A DNA stretch of 60,666 nt from an uncultured Oscillospiraceae bacterium (GCA_958423465.1 CATZRD010000009.1:1-60666); one strand, 5' to 3'; numbered from the stretch's first letter, positions 25,125 to 34,978 are shown. The notes: generated from the sequence alone by a model not told the origin. Numbers and translations: made by a program.

Positions 25125-25191
25125 GCCCGCCTTTTTCAAAAGGCGGTAAGGTCCAGGGGCAAAGCCCCTGGTGGGTTTGGGCAAAGCCCGA
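25125..25191. repeat. Palindromic repeat between iolD and iolG
   Basis: Three hairpins in a row: CGCCTTTTTCAAAAGGCG, CCAGGGGCAAAGCCCCTGG and a GGGTTTGGGCAAAGCCC unit. The order resembles the block at 5341-5415 read on the minus strand (CCTTTTGAAAGG then two GC hairpins). No U-tract is present, so partial attenuation or RNA stabilisation inside the operon is more likely than full termination. Confidence 0.6.
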
Positions 25192-25225
25192 CCTTGACTT
25201 TTACGATAAAGGAAGGTTGATTATC

Positions 25226-26263
25226 ATGGACAAGGTTCTGAAAATCGGCATTATCGGCTGCGGCGCCATTGGCCGGGACCACTGCCGCCGCATTATCGAG
25301 ACCGTCCCCGGCGCCACCGTGGTGGCCGTCAGCGACTATGTGGCCGCCGCCGCCGACGATACCGCCGCCAAATATGGCATCCGCTCCTTCGGAAACGATT
25401 GCGACGGTATGATCCGCGACCCCGAGGTGGAGGCCGTGGTCATCACCTCCATCGACCCCACCCACCACGACTATGTGATGAAGGTCCTGGCGGAGGAGAA
25501 GTGGTGCTTCTGCGAGAAGCCCCTGAGCCAGAACGCCAGGGACTGCGAGGAGATCATCGCCCGGGAGCAGGAGATCGGCCGCCGGCTGGTCCAGGTGGGC
25601 TTCATGCGCCACTATGACCGGGGCTACGCGGAGATGAAGCGGATCATCGACTCCGGCGAGATGGGCGCTCCCCTGGTCATCAAGGCCTGCCACCGCAACG
25701 TCAGCCAGGGCCCGGGCTTCAAGACCGAGAACGGCGTGACCAACGTGGCCATCCACGAGCTGGACATCTGCCGGTGGCTGCTGGATGACGAGTACGAGGA
25801 CGTGCAGTGCGTCAAGGTCCGCCAGTCCGCCAACTCCAACAAGGGCTACGACAACCCCCAGGTAATGCTCATGCGCACCAAGAAGGGCTGCTTCATCGAC
25901 GTGGAGGTCCAGGTGGCCGACGGCTACGGCTACGACATCCAGTGTGAGGTGGTCTGCGAGAACGGTACCGTGAAGCTCCCCGACCCCTACGCCGTGGTCC
26001 GCCGTTCCCGCCCCGCCGGCTGGGACAGCCTGAACCCCGCCGAGTCCATGCCCATCATGACCGATTGGAAGGAGCGCTTCATCGAGGCCTACGACATCGA
26101 GTTCTGCAAGTGGGTGGAGTCCGTCCACGCCGGAAAGCTCACCGGGCCCTCCGCCTGGGACGGCTATGTGGCCTGCGTGGCCGGCGACGCGCTGAACGCC
26201 TCCCGGGGCACTTCCCAGTTCCTCAAGGTGGAGACCATGGAAAAGCCGGAGATGTACAAGTAA
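25226..26263 (+). CDS. iolG: Inositol 2-dehydrogenase family oxidoreductase
   Basis: 345 residues, GFO/IDH/MocA family. The N-terminal Rossmann fold has IGIIGCGAIGRDH; the EKP motif CEKPLSQNARDC carries the catalytic-site lysine, and the HELDICRWLL segment gives the Asp/His region of the IolG active site. It would oxidise myo-inositol to scyllo-inosose with NAD+, the first step of the pathway. ATG 25226 is preceded by a weak AAGGAAGGTTG site. It lies 116 bases after iolD across a repeat, and no separate promoter is obvious, so it likely reads through from the operon. Other cyclitols or sugars are possible substrates; context favours inositol. Confidence 0.88.
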   Translation: MDKVLKIGIIGCGAIGRDHCRRIIETVPGATVVAVSDYVAAAADDTAAKYGIRSFGNDCDGMIRDPEVEAVVITSIDPTHHDYVMKVLAEEKWCFCEKPLSQNARDCEEIIAREQEIGRRLVQVGFMRHYDRGYAEMKRIIDSGEMGAPLVIKACHRNVSQGPGFKTENGVTNVAIHELDICRWLLDDEYEDVQCVKVRQSANSNKGYDNPQVMLMRTKKGCFIDVEVQVADGYGYDIQCEVVCENGTVKLPDPYAVVRRSRPAGWDSLNPAESMPIMTDWKERFIEAYDIEFCKWVESVHAGKLTGPSAWDGYVACVAGDALNASRGTSQFLKVETMEKPEMYK

Positions 26264-26271
26264 ACCGTTTG

Positions 26272-26311
26272 AAAAGGAGGGGCCTTCCCAGTGGGAAGGC
26301 CCCTCCTTTTT
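26272..26311 (+). terminator. Terminator of the iol operon
   Basis: Perfect 18-bp stem (26272-26289 with 26293-26310), loop AGT, ending in TTTTT. Strong intrinsic terminator 8 bases after iolG. Confidence 0.93.
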
Positions 26312-26524
26312 GCCCGGCTAGGCCCGGCCCGCGCCGGGTTTGCGCCCTGAATTTTCAGAGGGAGGAACGCAAATTTCCGCAAACAAATAGAAAATATGTG
26401 CGGCAAATGCGGATAATATGCCGCTTATGTGGCGCTGAATGGAATATTCGTCGTGAATTCCAACAATATTTATGGCCAATAAATGGGCAAAACGTCAAAT
26501 TACATCCTTTTTCCAGCAAATCGA

Positions 26525-26553
26525 TTGACGAAACTGTACAATCTTGCTATAAT
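26525..26553 (+). promoter_or_regulatory. Promoter of the ABC importer operon
   Basis: TTGACG (26525-26530), 17-bp spacer, TATAAT (26548-26553). It lies in the AT-rich 26350-26580 part of a 427-base spacer that holds no gene otherwise. About 130 nt of leader precede the GTG start. Confidence 0.85.
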
Positions 26554-26572
26554 CTCATTGTAGATCATTTTG

Positions 26573-26586
26573 CGGAAACGTGTTCG
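26573..26586 (+). promoter_or_regulatory. Putative LacI-type operator A
   Basis: CGGAAACGTGTTCG at about +13 to +26 of the importer promoter. The pattern CGRAAACGTRTKC also occurs at 34918-34930 in the same position relative to the HAD-operon promoter. A LacI gene is adjacent to that second site. Binding is inferred. Confidence 0.5.
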
Positions 26587-26690
26587 AACGAAAGGTGGGA
26601 CGCCCATAAGGGAATAGTACACCGCGCCGCCGTATCCCCCGGCGTCCGCGGGAACCAGCGCAGAGACCAATTCGTGAAAGGAGCACTGAT

Positions 26691-28511
26691 GTGAAAAGCA
26701 AGAGAGAGCGTCGTCCCTTCAATAAGACAAGACTAAAAAATCAGATTCTGAACGTGGTGAAAAACCCGTTTAACATGATCGTCGCCATCAGCCTGGTGAT
26801 CCTGTTCTGCCTGATCGTGATTCCCCTGCTGCAGATGATCGCCTCCACCTTTACCCTGGCCAAGGCCGAGGCCAAGCGCTACGGCGGTCAGGTAGGCGAC
26901 TTTACCCTGTACTACTGGAAGTACATCCTGGTGGGCAAGCTGGCGGGAGCGACGCTGTGGGGCCCCCTGAAGAACTCCCTGGTCTGCGGCTTCTTCACCG
27001 TCCTGGTCAGCGTGCCTCTGGGTTCCGTTCTGGGCTGGCTGGTGGTCCGCTCAGATCTGCCCGGGAAGAAGCTCATCGGTATGCTGGTGGTCATCCCCTA
27101 TATGATCCCCTCCTGGTGTAAGGCCCTGGCCTGGCTGGCCGTGTTCCGGAACAAGACCTCCGGCTCCCTGGGCTTCCTGGCCGGTCTCGGCATCCCCATT
27201 CCCGACTGGCTGGCCTACGGTCCTGTGGCCATCGTCCTTTGCATGTCCCTGCACTACTACGCGTTTTCCTACATCCATGTGTCCTCCGCCCTGCGTTCCA
27301 TCAACTCGGAGCTGGAGGAGATGGGCGAGATTTGCGGCGCCAGCAAGGTCCAGATCCTCAAGTCCATCACCATCCCCCTGGTGCTGCCCAGCGTTCTGTC
27401 CGCCCTGGTCATGACCCTGAGCAAGTCCATCGGTACTTACGGCGTGGCCGCCAACCTGGGCTCCCGTATCGGCTACTTCACCCTGGCCACCAAGATGAAG
27501 ACCTTCATCAACGGCGGTCCCCAGGGCGTGGGCTACGCCATGAGCCTCGTGCTGATCTCCCTGGCCGCCCTGATCATCTTCTCCAACCAGAAGATCATCG
27601 GCGTGCGCAAATCCTACGCCACCATCGGCGGCAAGGGCGGGCGCTCCAACGAGATGCACCTGGGCAAGGCCAAGGCGCCTCTGATGGTCTTCCTGGTCTT
27701 CTTCCTCTTCTTCGCCATGGTGGCTCCCATGTTCGTGCTGGTCATGGAGACCTTCCAGATCAATACCGGCAACGGCTACGGCCTGGACAACCTGACTCTC
27801 TATAACTGGGTCGGCCGGGACGGCGAGATCGAGAAGTACATCAACTACCCCGGCATCTTCCGCAATCCCGAGTTCGGCAAGGCTGTGTGGAACACCATCC
27901 GCCTGACCTTCATCGGCTCCATCCTCACCGCTCTGTGCGGTCAGTTCCTGGGCTACATCTCCACCCGCGGCCGTGGCAAGTGGTACGGCTCCGCCACCGA
28001 GCAGCTGGTGTTCGTGCCCTATCTGATGAGCGGCGTGGCCTTCTCCTCCATGTATGTGGCCATGTTCAACAAGCCCCATCTGGGCGGCCTCATCCCCTCT
28101 CTGTACGGCACTTTCACCCTGATCGTCCTGACCTCCGTGGTCAAGCACTTCCCCTTCGCCAGCCGCTCCGGCACCGCCAACATGATGCAGATCGCCGTGG
28201 AGCTGGAGGAGGCGGCGGATATCAACGGCGCCAGCTTCTGGCAGCGCATGGGCAAGATCGTGCTGCCCCTGGCCAAGAACGGCTTTATTTCCGGCTTCAT
28301 GCTCACCTTCATCAGCATCGCCAAGGAGCTGGACCTGATCATCATTATGATGGATAAGCACACCCAGACCATGTCCTATCTGGCCTTCACCTATTCCCAG
28401 GAGGGCTACAACCAAATGGCCGACGCCATCTCCGTGTGCGTGCTGCTGTTCATCCTGGTGTGCTACATCATCGCCAACCACTTCGGCGCTGACATCGGCA
28501 AGGCCTGGTAA
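26691..28511 (+). CDS. ABC importer permease, fused double-domain (ferric/sugar-phosphate class)
   Basis: 606 residues with about 12 membrane segments and two MetI-type permease domains in one chain, as in FbpB/AfuB proteins. The two EAA loops are EEMGEICGASKVQILKSI (about 215) and EEAADINGASFWQRMGKI (about 505), each docking one ATPase subunit. Start is GTG 26691, seven bases after AAAGGAG. Followed by its ATPase (35 bases) and solute-binding lipoprotein. This class was named for ferric iron, but members such as AfuABC import sugar phosphates. Being in the same LacI regulon as several HAD phosphatase-like proteins favours a phosphorylated organic substrate. Confidence 0.88.
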   Translation: MKSKRERRPFNKTRLKNQILNVVKNPFNMIVAISLVILFCLIVIPLLQMIASTFTLAKAEAKRYGGQVGDFTLYYWKYILVGKLAGATLWGPLKNSLVCGFFTVLVSVPLGSVLGWLVVRSDLPGKKLIGMLVVIPYMIPSWCKALAWLAVFRNKTSGSLGFLAGLGIPIPDWLAYGPVAIVLCMSLHYYAFSYIHVSSALRSINSELEEMGEICGASKVQILKSITIPLVLPSVLSALVMTLSKSIGTYGVAANLGSRIGYFTLATKMKTFINGGPQGVGYAMSLVLISLAALIIFSNQKIIGVRKSYATIGGKGGRSNEMHLGKAKAPLMVFLVFFLFFAMVAPMFVLVMETFQINTGNGYGLDNLTLYNWVGRDGEIEKYINYPGIFRNPEFGKAVWNTIRLTFIGSILTALCGQFLGYISTRGRGKWYGSATEQLVFVPYLMSGVAFSSMYVAMFNKPHLGGLIPSLYGTFTLIVLTSVVKHFPFASRSGTANMMQIAVELEEAADINGASFWQRMGKIVLPLAKNGFISGFMLTFISIAKELDLIIIMMDKHTQTMSYLAFTYSQEGYNQMADAISVCVLLFILVCYIIANHFGADIGKAW

Positions 28512-28546
28512 TCTGACAACTTGGGAAACAGAAAGGAAGTAAAGCA

Positions 28547-29665
<1,119 letters not shown>

Positions 29666-29760
29666 ACCAACGGTTCCACCGCCGCCCCGGCGGCGATGAA
29701 ATAGTGACCCCGGTATTCCCCAAGAAACGCACCCCCTGAAATTTGAAAGGAGAACGGATC

Positions 29761-31065
29761 ATGAAGAAGAAACTCTTGGCACTGTTTCTGGCACTGGCCA
29801 TGCTGCTGAGCCTGGCGGCCTGCGGCAACAACAGCGATCCCGCTGACAACGGCAAGGAGCCCGCCCAGGACCAGCAGGGCGGCGATACCCAGGAGCCCGT
29901 AGACGTGACGGATTCCGAGTTCTACGGCCCCATCTACGACGAGTGGAGCGAAAAGACCGACGACGAGCTGTATCAGATGGCTCTGGAGGAGGTCAAGGAG
30001 AACCCCGAGATCAACATTTACGCCACCTCCTCCAAGATGCTGAAGGTGGAGGAGAAGTTTGAGGAGACCTATCCCGGTCTGGACCTGGTCATCATGGACC
30101 TGGATCAGGACGAGGTGCTGGAGAAGTGCGTGCTGGAGTCTGACTCCGGCAACATCCTGGGCGACGTGCTCCAGGCCAAGGACGTGAACGGCGACGTGTT
30201 CTTCGACTACTACGAGGAGGGCTACTGCACCGCCTTCTATCCCAAGGACATCTCCGCCCTCATCGACGAGGACCTGCTGCGCTACGGCTATCCCCTGTAC
30301 GCCTCCCAGAGCTTCTGGTACTATAACGACGAAGCCTTCCCCGACGGCCAGCCTGTTACCAACTGGTGGCAGATCATCGAGAAGAACGAGGACGGCAGCC
30401 AGAAGTACCGCCTGTTCACCAAGGAGATCGGCACTGAGACCGCTTACCTCAGCCTGTTCGCCAGCTTCGTGGTCAACGCCGACCAGATGGAGCAGGCCTA
30501 TAAGGATCTCTACGGCACCGACCTGGAGTACACCTACGACGGCAGCGGCTTTGAGTTCGACGTGCCCGAGAACAACGCCGGCCTGGAGTACATGTGGCGC
30601 TTCAGCCAGATGAAGATGACCTTCATCGGCGACGGCGACGAGCTGGTCAAGGCTGTTGACAACTCCACCGCCGACGATCCCGCCCTGGCTCTGGCCTCCG
30701 GCGGCAAGATCGGCAACCGGGACGAGTCCGGCTTCCATATCGCGTGGCTGACCAACCTGGCTCCCTACACCGGCCTGGAGAACTGCGAGTACCTGTACGT
30801 TGTGAACAACTGCAAGCACCCCGCGGCCGCCCGCCTGTTCATCCGCTGGGTCACCGGCGGCGTTGACGGCAAGTCCGGCGGTCTGAAGCCCTTCTCCAAG
30901 GAAGGCAACTGGCCCGTCCGCTCCGACGTGGAGGGCGACTGGAACCCCGCCACTCTGGCGGAGTGCGGCGCCATCGAGCCGGATCTGGCCGCGATCAACG
31001 GGTCCTTCGGTATGACCCAGGATCTGTGGACCTACTGGCTGGATATCAGCCCCTACACCAAGTAA
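29761..31065 (+). CDS. ABC importer solute-binding lipoprotein (ferric/sugar-phosphate class)
   Basis: 434 residues from ATG 29761 (AAAGGAG eight bases before). Lipoprotein signal MKKKLLALFLALAMLLSLAA with lipidated Cys in LAAC-GNN, then an acidic linker rich in Asp, Gln and Gly. The mature part is a bilobal class II binding protein: INIYATSSKMLKVEEKFEE...DLVIMDLDQDEVLEKC matches AfuA/FutA/PotD-like openings. No obvious tyrosine pair for iron is evident by eye. It extends the importer operon and is followed by a hairpin at 31104-31142. The substrate is unknown; a sugar phosphate or inositol phosphate would suit the context. Confidence 0.88.
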   Translation: MKKKLLALFLALAMLLSLAACGNNSDPADNGKEPAQDQQGGDTQEPVDVTDSEFYGPIYDEWSEKTDDELYQMALEEVKENPEINIYATSSKMLKVEEKFEETYPGLDLVIMDLDQDEVLEKCVLESDSGNILGDVLQAKDVNGDVFFDYYEEGYCTAFYPKDISALIDEDLLRYGYPLYASQSFWYYNDEAFPDGQPVTNWWQIIEKNEDGSQKYRLFTKEIGTETAYLSLFASFVVNADQMEQAYKDLYGTDLEYTYDGSGFEFDVPENNAGLEYMWRFSQMKMTFIGDGDELVKAVDNSTADDPALALASGGKIGNRDESGFHIAWLTNLAPYTGLENCEYLYVVNNCKHPAAARLFIRWVTGGVDGKSGGLKPFSKEGNWPVRSDVEGDWNPATLAECGAIEPDLAAINGSFGMTQDLWTYWLDISPYTK

Positions 31066-31103
31066 GAAAGTTCCCACTTCCCGCGTAACGGCATAGACCA
31101 AAG

Positions 31104-31142
31104 CTCCCCCGCGGGACGGGTGCAGCCCGCCCCGCGGGGGAA
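31104..31142 (+). terminator. Hairpin after the importer genes
   Basis: About 15-bp GC-rich stem (one mismatch) around TGCAG, followed by only a short TTCTGTT stretch. May end some transcripts, with read-through into the next genes. Confidence 0.6.
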
Positions 31143-31191
31143 TTCTGTTACCGGAGACGGCAGGACCCCCAGCGGATAAGGAGTCGCGGTG

Positions 31192-31776
31192 ATGAGCAGA
31201 AAAAACGATTTTTACAATCCCATCGAGGAGGCGGACCGCCAGCGCCGGAAGCAGGAGCGGAAGGAAAGGTGGGCCAGGCGGGAGAAGGGCTTCTGGAAGG
31301 CCTTCCTTTTCACGGAGGACGGCAAGCCCAAAAGCGGCTTTATGGTCTACACCTTCTGCCTGAGCCTGGTGTTCCTGGCGGTGTACATTCTTGGATACTA
31401 CCTGTCCATTGAGCTGCTGGCGGAGCCTCTGGCGGGACTGCCGGTGTTTCTGGGGAATTTGCTCCAGTCTCTGGCGGCCTCGGCGGTGGGGCTGGTGCTG
31501 GCGGCGGCGCTGCATCTGCTGCTGCCGGACAAGCGGCTGATGCTGGGGACCCATCTGTGGCTGGCCCTGTATGTCGTCGCCGCGGTGATCACCCTGGCCG
31601 TCATGCTGCGGGGCACCGGCGCCACCGGCGCCATGCTCACGTTCTTTGCCTGGTTTGCCGGGCTGCCGCTGGTCCTGGGCCTGCTGGTCACCGGCCTCCT
31701 CTACCGGAAGGACAGGGGCCGGGGGAAGAAGGACGGCTCTCAGCCGGAGTGGAAGAAGTACACCCGGCGGCAGTGA
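31192..31776 (+). CDS. Predicted four-helix membrane protein, unknown
   Basis: 194 residues from ATG 31192 (AAGGAG eight bases before; an in-frame GTG three bases earlier is less well placed). The first 45 residues are highly charged (EEADRQRRKQERKERWARRE). Four hydrophobic segments follow (about 50-72, 85-103, 118-135, 142-165), and the tail is basic. No recognised domain. Five bases before the next gene, so the two are co-translated. Confidence 0.75.
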   Translation: MSRKNDFYNPIEEADRQRRKQERKERWARREKGFWKAFLFTEDGKPKSGFMVYTFCLSLVFLAVYILGYYLSIELLAEPLAGLPVFLGNLLQSLAASAVGLVLAAALHLLLPDKRLMLGTHLWLALYVVAAVITLAVMLRGTGATGAMLTFFAWFAGLPLVLGLLVTGLLYRKDRGRGKKDGSQPEWKKYTRRQ

Positions 31777-31780
31777 CGGT

Positions 31781-32746
31781 ATGCTGACGCTGCATTTTAT
31801 CAACGTGGGGGACGGCGACGCCATCCTGGCGGAGGACCGGCGTGGGACCCGGGTGTTCCGGATGCTGGTGGATACCGGCCGGAAGGACGTGGGCCGGACC
31901 TCCGATTCGCCCCGGACGGGAGTGGTGGAGTATCTGCGGGAGGCCGGCGCGGACAGCCTGGACGCCCTGGTCATCACCCACCTCCATGTGGACCACTTCG
32001 GCGCGCTGCCGGATCTGCTGGAGGCCGTGCCCGTCCGGCGGATCTACGCCGGCTTTTTCCCGGGCCGGCCCGGGGACCGGGCGGCCCCTGAGCCGGAGGC
32101 GGAAAAGACCGTGCGGGGCCTCATCGAGTGCCTCAATCTGTGGAGCGCCGACGCGGAGATCATGGCCCGGACCGGCTGCGAGACGGTCAGCGTCGCCCAG
32201 ACTCTGGAGAACGTGGCGCTGACCGGGGACCTGCGGGCGGACTTCATCTGTCCCAGCCGGGAGGTGAACGCGGTCCAGCGCCTGACCTGGGACGCCATGC
32301 TGGAAAACCAGCCCCTGCCCCCCGGCCTGAAGTACTGGGCCTCCAAGTCCAGGAACCCCAACTCCCTGCGGCTGCGGCTCACTTACGCCGGGCGGCGGAT
32401 CGAGCTGGCCGGCGACTGCTACGGCCAGGTCTGGGAGGGGGAGGAGCTGGCCCCCTGCGATATCCTGAAGGTCCCCCACCACGGGGACCGCCTCTCCCTG
32501 ACGCCGCTGCTGGTGGAAAAGCTGCGGCCCGCCCACGCCGTGATCTCCTGCGGGGCGGAGTACATCCCCCGCAAGGACCGGCCTAGCCGGCAGGCGGCGG
32601 AGCTGCTGGAGGCGCGGGGCGCCAGGGTCTGGATGACCGACGCCTTTTCCGCCCCCTGGCATCCGCCTGGCTGGCAGCGGGCGATCCTATTTCAAATCCA
32701 CGAGGATGGGACCATCCAGGTCCCGGATCCTCCGTCGGGAGGTTAA
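31781..32746 (+). CDS. Metallo-beta-lactamase-fold hydrolase (ComEC-like domain)
   Basis: 321 residues from ATG 31781, with little ribosome site but only 4 bases after the previous stop. LTLHFINVGDGDAILAEDRR opens the fold; THLHVDHFGAL is the HxHxDH zinc motif, LAGDCYG the later Asp ligand, and KVPHHGDRLS the final His. This form resembles the stand-alone ComEC/Rec2 MBL domain, which acts on nucleic acid or phosphodiesters, but here without membrane parts. It precedes a HAD gene by 2 bases. Substrate unknown; a phosphoester is plausible. Confidence 0.82.
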   Translation: MLTLHFINVGDGDAILAEDRRGTRVFRMLVDTGRKDVGRTSDSPRTGVVEYLREAGADSLDALVITHLHVDHFGALPDLLEAVPVRRIYAGFFPGRPGDRAAPEPEAEKTVRGLIECLNLWSADAEIMARTGCETVSVAQTLENVALTGDLRADFICPSREVNAVQRLTWDAMLENQPLPPGLKYWASKSRNPNSLRLRLTYAGRRIELAGDCYGQVWEGEELAPCDILKVPHHGDRLSLTPLLVEKLRPAHAVISCGAEYIPRKDRPSRQAAELLEARGARVWMTDAFSAPWHPPGWQRAILFQIHEDGTIQVPDPPSGG

Positions 32747-32748
32747 CA

Positions 32749-33501
32749 ATGATCACTTCTGTTCTGTTTGATATGGGCGGCACGCTGGAGGACATCTTTG
32801 TGGACGCCCAGTCCGAGCGCGAGGCCATCGTCAAGCTCAGCGGCATCCTGGAGCGGATCGGTCTGGACCCCCAGGTGGGCCTGGACGAGCTGAAGCGCCG
32901 GGTGGACGACGGCTGGGTACGCTACGGCAAGTACCGGGACAGCTGCGATGTGGAGCTGAAGCCGGTGGAGATCTGGTGCGACTACGCCCTCTCCGATTTC
33001 GGCTTTCCCCGGGAGAAGCTGGCCCCTTACTGCGAGGAGATCGCCCACATGTGGGAGGTCACCCACTATCACCGGCGGCTGCGGCCCCGGGTGGCGGAGA
33101 TGCTGGAGGGGCTGAAGGCCCTGGGCCTGAAGCTGGGCATCATCAGCAATACCGCCGCGCTGTACCAGGTGTTCGACATTCTGGAGGAGTACGGCATCCG
33201 GGACTACTTCCAGGATGTGACGCTGTCCTCCGTCACCGGCATGCGCAAGCCCAGTCCGGATATTTTCCAGGTGGCCCTGCGGCAGATCCGGTCCAGACCG
33301 GAGGAGTGCGTCTATGTCGGCGACACCGTTTCCCGGGACATCATCGGGTCCAAGCGGGCGGGCTTCGCCGTGGCCATCCAGATCTGCTCCAAGCTGACCC
33401 GGGAGAAGGATCAGGGCATCCAGCGGGAGTTTGAGCCGGACGTGATGGTGGAGGATATCTACGACGTGCTGCCCACGGTCCAGAAGCTGCTGGGCCGGTA
33501 A
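32749..33501 (+). CDS. HAD-family hydrolase 1, variant motif I
   Basis: 250 residues, Rossmannoid HAD with an alpha-helical cap (C1). Motif I is LFDMGGTLED: nucleophile Asp8 is kept, but the +2 Asp that acts as general acid/base in most HAD phosphatases is Gly. Motif II IISNTAA, motif III Lys in MRKPSPDIF and motif IV YVGDTVSRD are canonical. The Asp-x-Gly form also occurs in the YihX-type phosphatases, so activity is not excluded. GGGAGGTTAAC precedes ATG 32749. Ends the importer-MBL run before a bidirectional terminator. One of five paralogues in this region. Confidence 0.88.
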   Translation: MITSVLFDMGGTLEDIFVDAQSEREAIVKLSGILERIGLDPQVGLDELKRRVDDGWVRYGKYRDSCDVELKPVEIWCDYALSDFGFPREKLAPYCEEIAHMWEVTHYHRRLRPRVAEMLEGLKALGLKLGIISNTAALYQVFDILEEYGIRDYFQDVTLSSVTGMRKPSPDIFQVALRQIRSRPEECVYVGDTVSRDIIGSKRAGFAVAIQICSKLTREKDQGIQREFEPDVMVEDIYDVLPTVQKLLGR

Positions 33502-33511
33502 AAGGAACATA

Positions 33512-33545
33512 AAAAAGCAGCGCCCCGGCGGGGGCGCTGCTTTTT
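33512..33545. terminator. Bidirectional terminator between HAD 1 and LacI genes
   Basis: Perfect 15-bp stem (33512-33526 with 33531-33545), loop GGCG, with A5 and T5 ends. It serves both convergent genes. Confidence 0.93.
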
Positions 33546-33557
33546 CGCCGTCTGGGG

Positions 33558-34571
33558 TCACCGGCCATGGTAGGGCGCGCAGGAGGAGCGCTCCACCAGA
33601 GTGGGGGTGAGGATCCGGTGGGTGTAGCCCTCTAGCTCGTTCTGGATCTTGTCCAGCAGGCTGTCCACCGCCACGGAGGCCAGCATCTTCTTGGGCTGCT
33701 CCACCGTGGTCAGGTTGATCCGGGGCAGGCCGCTGTCCCGGATGTTGTCGAAGCCCAGCAGGGAGACGTCCTCCGGGATGCGGATGCCGTTCTCCTCCGC
33801 CGCCTGCATGATGCCCAGAGCGTTGGTGTCGGTGGCGGCGAAGATGGCGGAGAACTTCCGCTCCTGGGCGAAGAGCTGCTTGGCCAGCTGATAGCCGTAT
33901 TTGATGGAGGTGATGGGGAAGGTGTTGTTGCAGTACTGAGGCGTCAGCCCCAGGTCCCGGCACGCCTCGGCGTAGCCCTCGCAGCGGAGCTGGTGGGTGG
34001 TGCTGCCCCGGCGGCGGCCGAAGTAGAGGATGTCCCGATGGCCCAGACGGTAGAGATATTCCACCCCGATGTAGGCCCCCCGGGCGTTGTCCACGGACAC
34101 ATAGCTCTCCGGCGCCTCCCGCAGGTTCTCTCCCACGAACACCGTGGGGATCCGGGACAGGTAGGGCCGCAGGGTCTCGTAGCTCTCCGGCCCGGAGGGG
34201 CACAGGATCACGCCGTCCACCTGGCGGCCGATCATCAGCTCAAACAGCTCCCGCTCCTGCTCCGGGTCCCGGGAGGAGTTGCACAGGATGATGTTGTAGC
34301 CCCTGGCCCTGGCCTGACGGTCCACATGGTAGGCCAGCTCCGACATGAAGGGGTTGTTGACGCCGGTGAGGATCAGCCCCAGCAGGCGGGTGCTCTTCAT
34401 CACCATGGCCCGGGCCACGGTGTTGGCGGTGTAATTCATCTCCTTGCAGACCTGCAAAATGCGCTCCCGGGTGTCGGCGCTGATCTCCGGGCTGCCGGAG
34501 AGGGCCCGGGATACGGTGGAATAGGAAACGCCGGCGGCCTTTGCGACATCTTTGATGGTTACGTTTTTCAC
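33558..34571 (-). CDS. LacI/GalR-family transcriptional regulator
   Basis: 337 residues from GTG 34571, six bases after GGAGGAG; upstream TTG in frame overlaps the ribosome site and is rejected. N-terminal HTH VTIKDVAKAAGVSYSTVSRAL with hinge helix VARAMVMKST, then a periplasmic-binding-protein-like core: LGLILTGVNNPFMSELAYH, GVILCPSG, FVGENLREAPESYVSVDNARGA and the SLLGFDNIRDS segment. It is divergent from the HAD 2-5/iPGM operon and lies beside its own promoter. Motifs near both +10 to +26 regions of the importer and HAD promoters suggest it controls both. The effector is probably a sugar or sugar phosphate. Confidence 0.92.
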   Translation of the reverse strand: MKNVTIKDVAKAAGVSYSTVSRALSGSPEISADTRERILQVCKEMNYTANTVARAMVMKSTRLLGLILTGVNNPFMSELAYHVDRQARARGYNIILCNSSRDPEQERELFELMIGRQVDGVILCPSGPESYETLRPYLSRIPTVFVGENLREAPESYVSVDNARGAYIGVEYLYRLGHRDILYFGRRRGSTTHQLRCEGYAEACRDLGLTPQYCNNTFPITSIKYGYQLAKQLFAQERKFSAIFAATDTNALGIMQAAEENGIRIPEDVSLLGFDNIRDSGLPRINLTTVEQPKKMLASVAVDSLLDKIQNELEGYTHRILTPTLVERSSCAPYHGR

Positions 34572-34615
34572 ATAAACTCCTCCACTCAAAAAGTTTCGGT
34601 GATTTCCGTAAATTC

Positions 34616-34644
34616 ATTGTACGGGATGTTTCCAAAAAATGCAA
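34616..34644 (-). promoter_or_regulatory. lacI-type gene promoter
   Basis: Minus strand TTGCAT (34639-34644), 17-bp spacer, TACAAT (34616-34621). It is part of the 407-base AT-rich divergent spacer between LacI and HAD 2, in which I see only these promoters and the operator. Confidence 0.7.
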
Positions 34645-34872
34645 GAGATTTTTGTTCATTTTTCTAAAATTTCTTGGAGTGGACGGTGATAAACCGTGAA
34701 AGCGGTCAAAAAACGGCGGTGCAACGGTGAAAATGCGACAAAATAGCGGCATGGAGCCGAAAACTTTCCGATAAGAACCGGAAAACGGGAGGGAAATAAC
34801 CGAAATCATTTTAAAAGACATTGATTGACGGCGAAAAAACTAAAAATGACGGTTTTGAAGTGCAAAAATTGG

Positions 34873-34901
34873 TTGACAAAACCGAAAAGAGACGGTACAA
34901 T
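34873..34901 (+). promoter_or_regulatory. Promoter of HAD 2-5 / iPGM operon
   Basis: TTGACA (34873-34878), 17-bp spacer, TACAAT (34896-34901). Divergent from the LacI gene. Confidence 0.88.
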
Positions 34902-34917
34902 CATAGCGTAAACAAAA

Positions 34918-34930
34918 CGAAAACGTATGC
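34918..34930 (+). promoter_or_regulatory. Putative LacI-type operator B
   Basis: CGAAAACGTATGC at about +10 to +22 of the HAD-operon promoter, matching CGRAAACGTRTKC with operator A at 26573. Same strand and nearly the same promoter-relative position in both. Confidence 0.55.
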
Positions 34931-34978
34931 ACCCAAGTATTCGCCGCGATCCGCGGCGGAAGAGAGGAGGCGCCGCCA

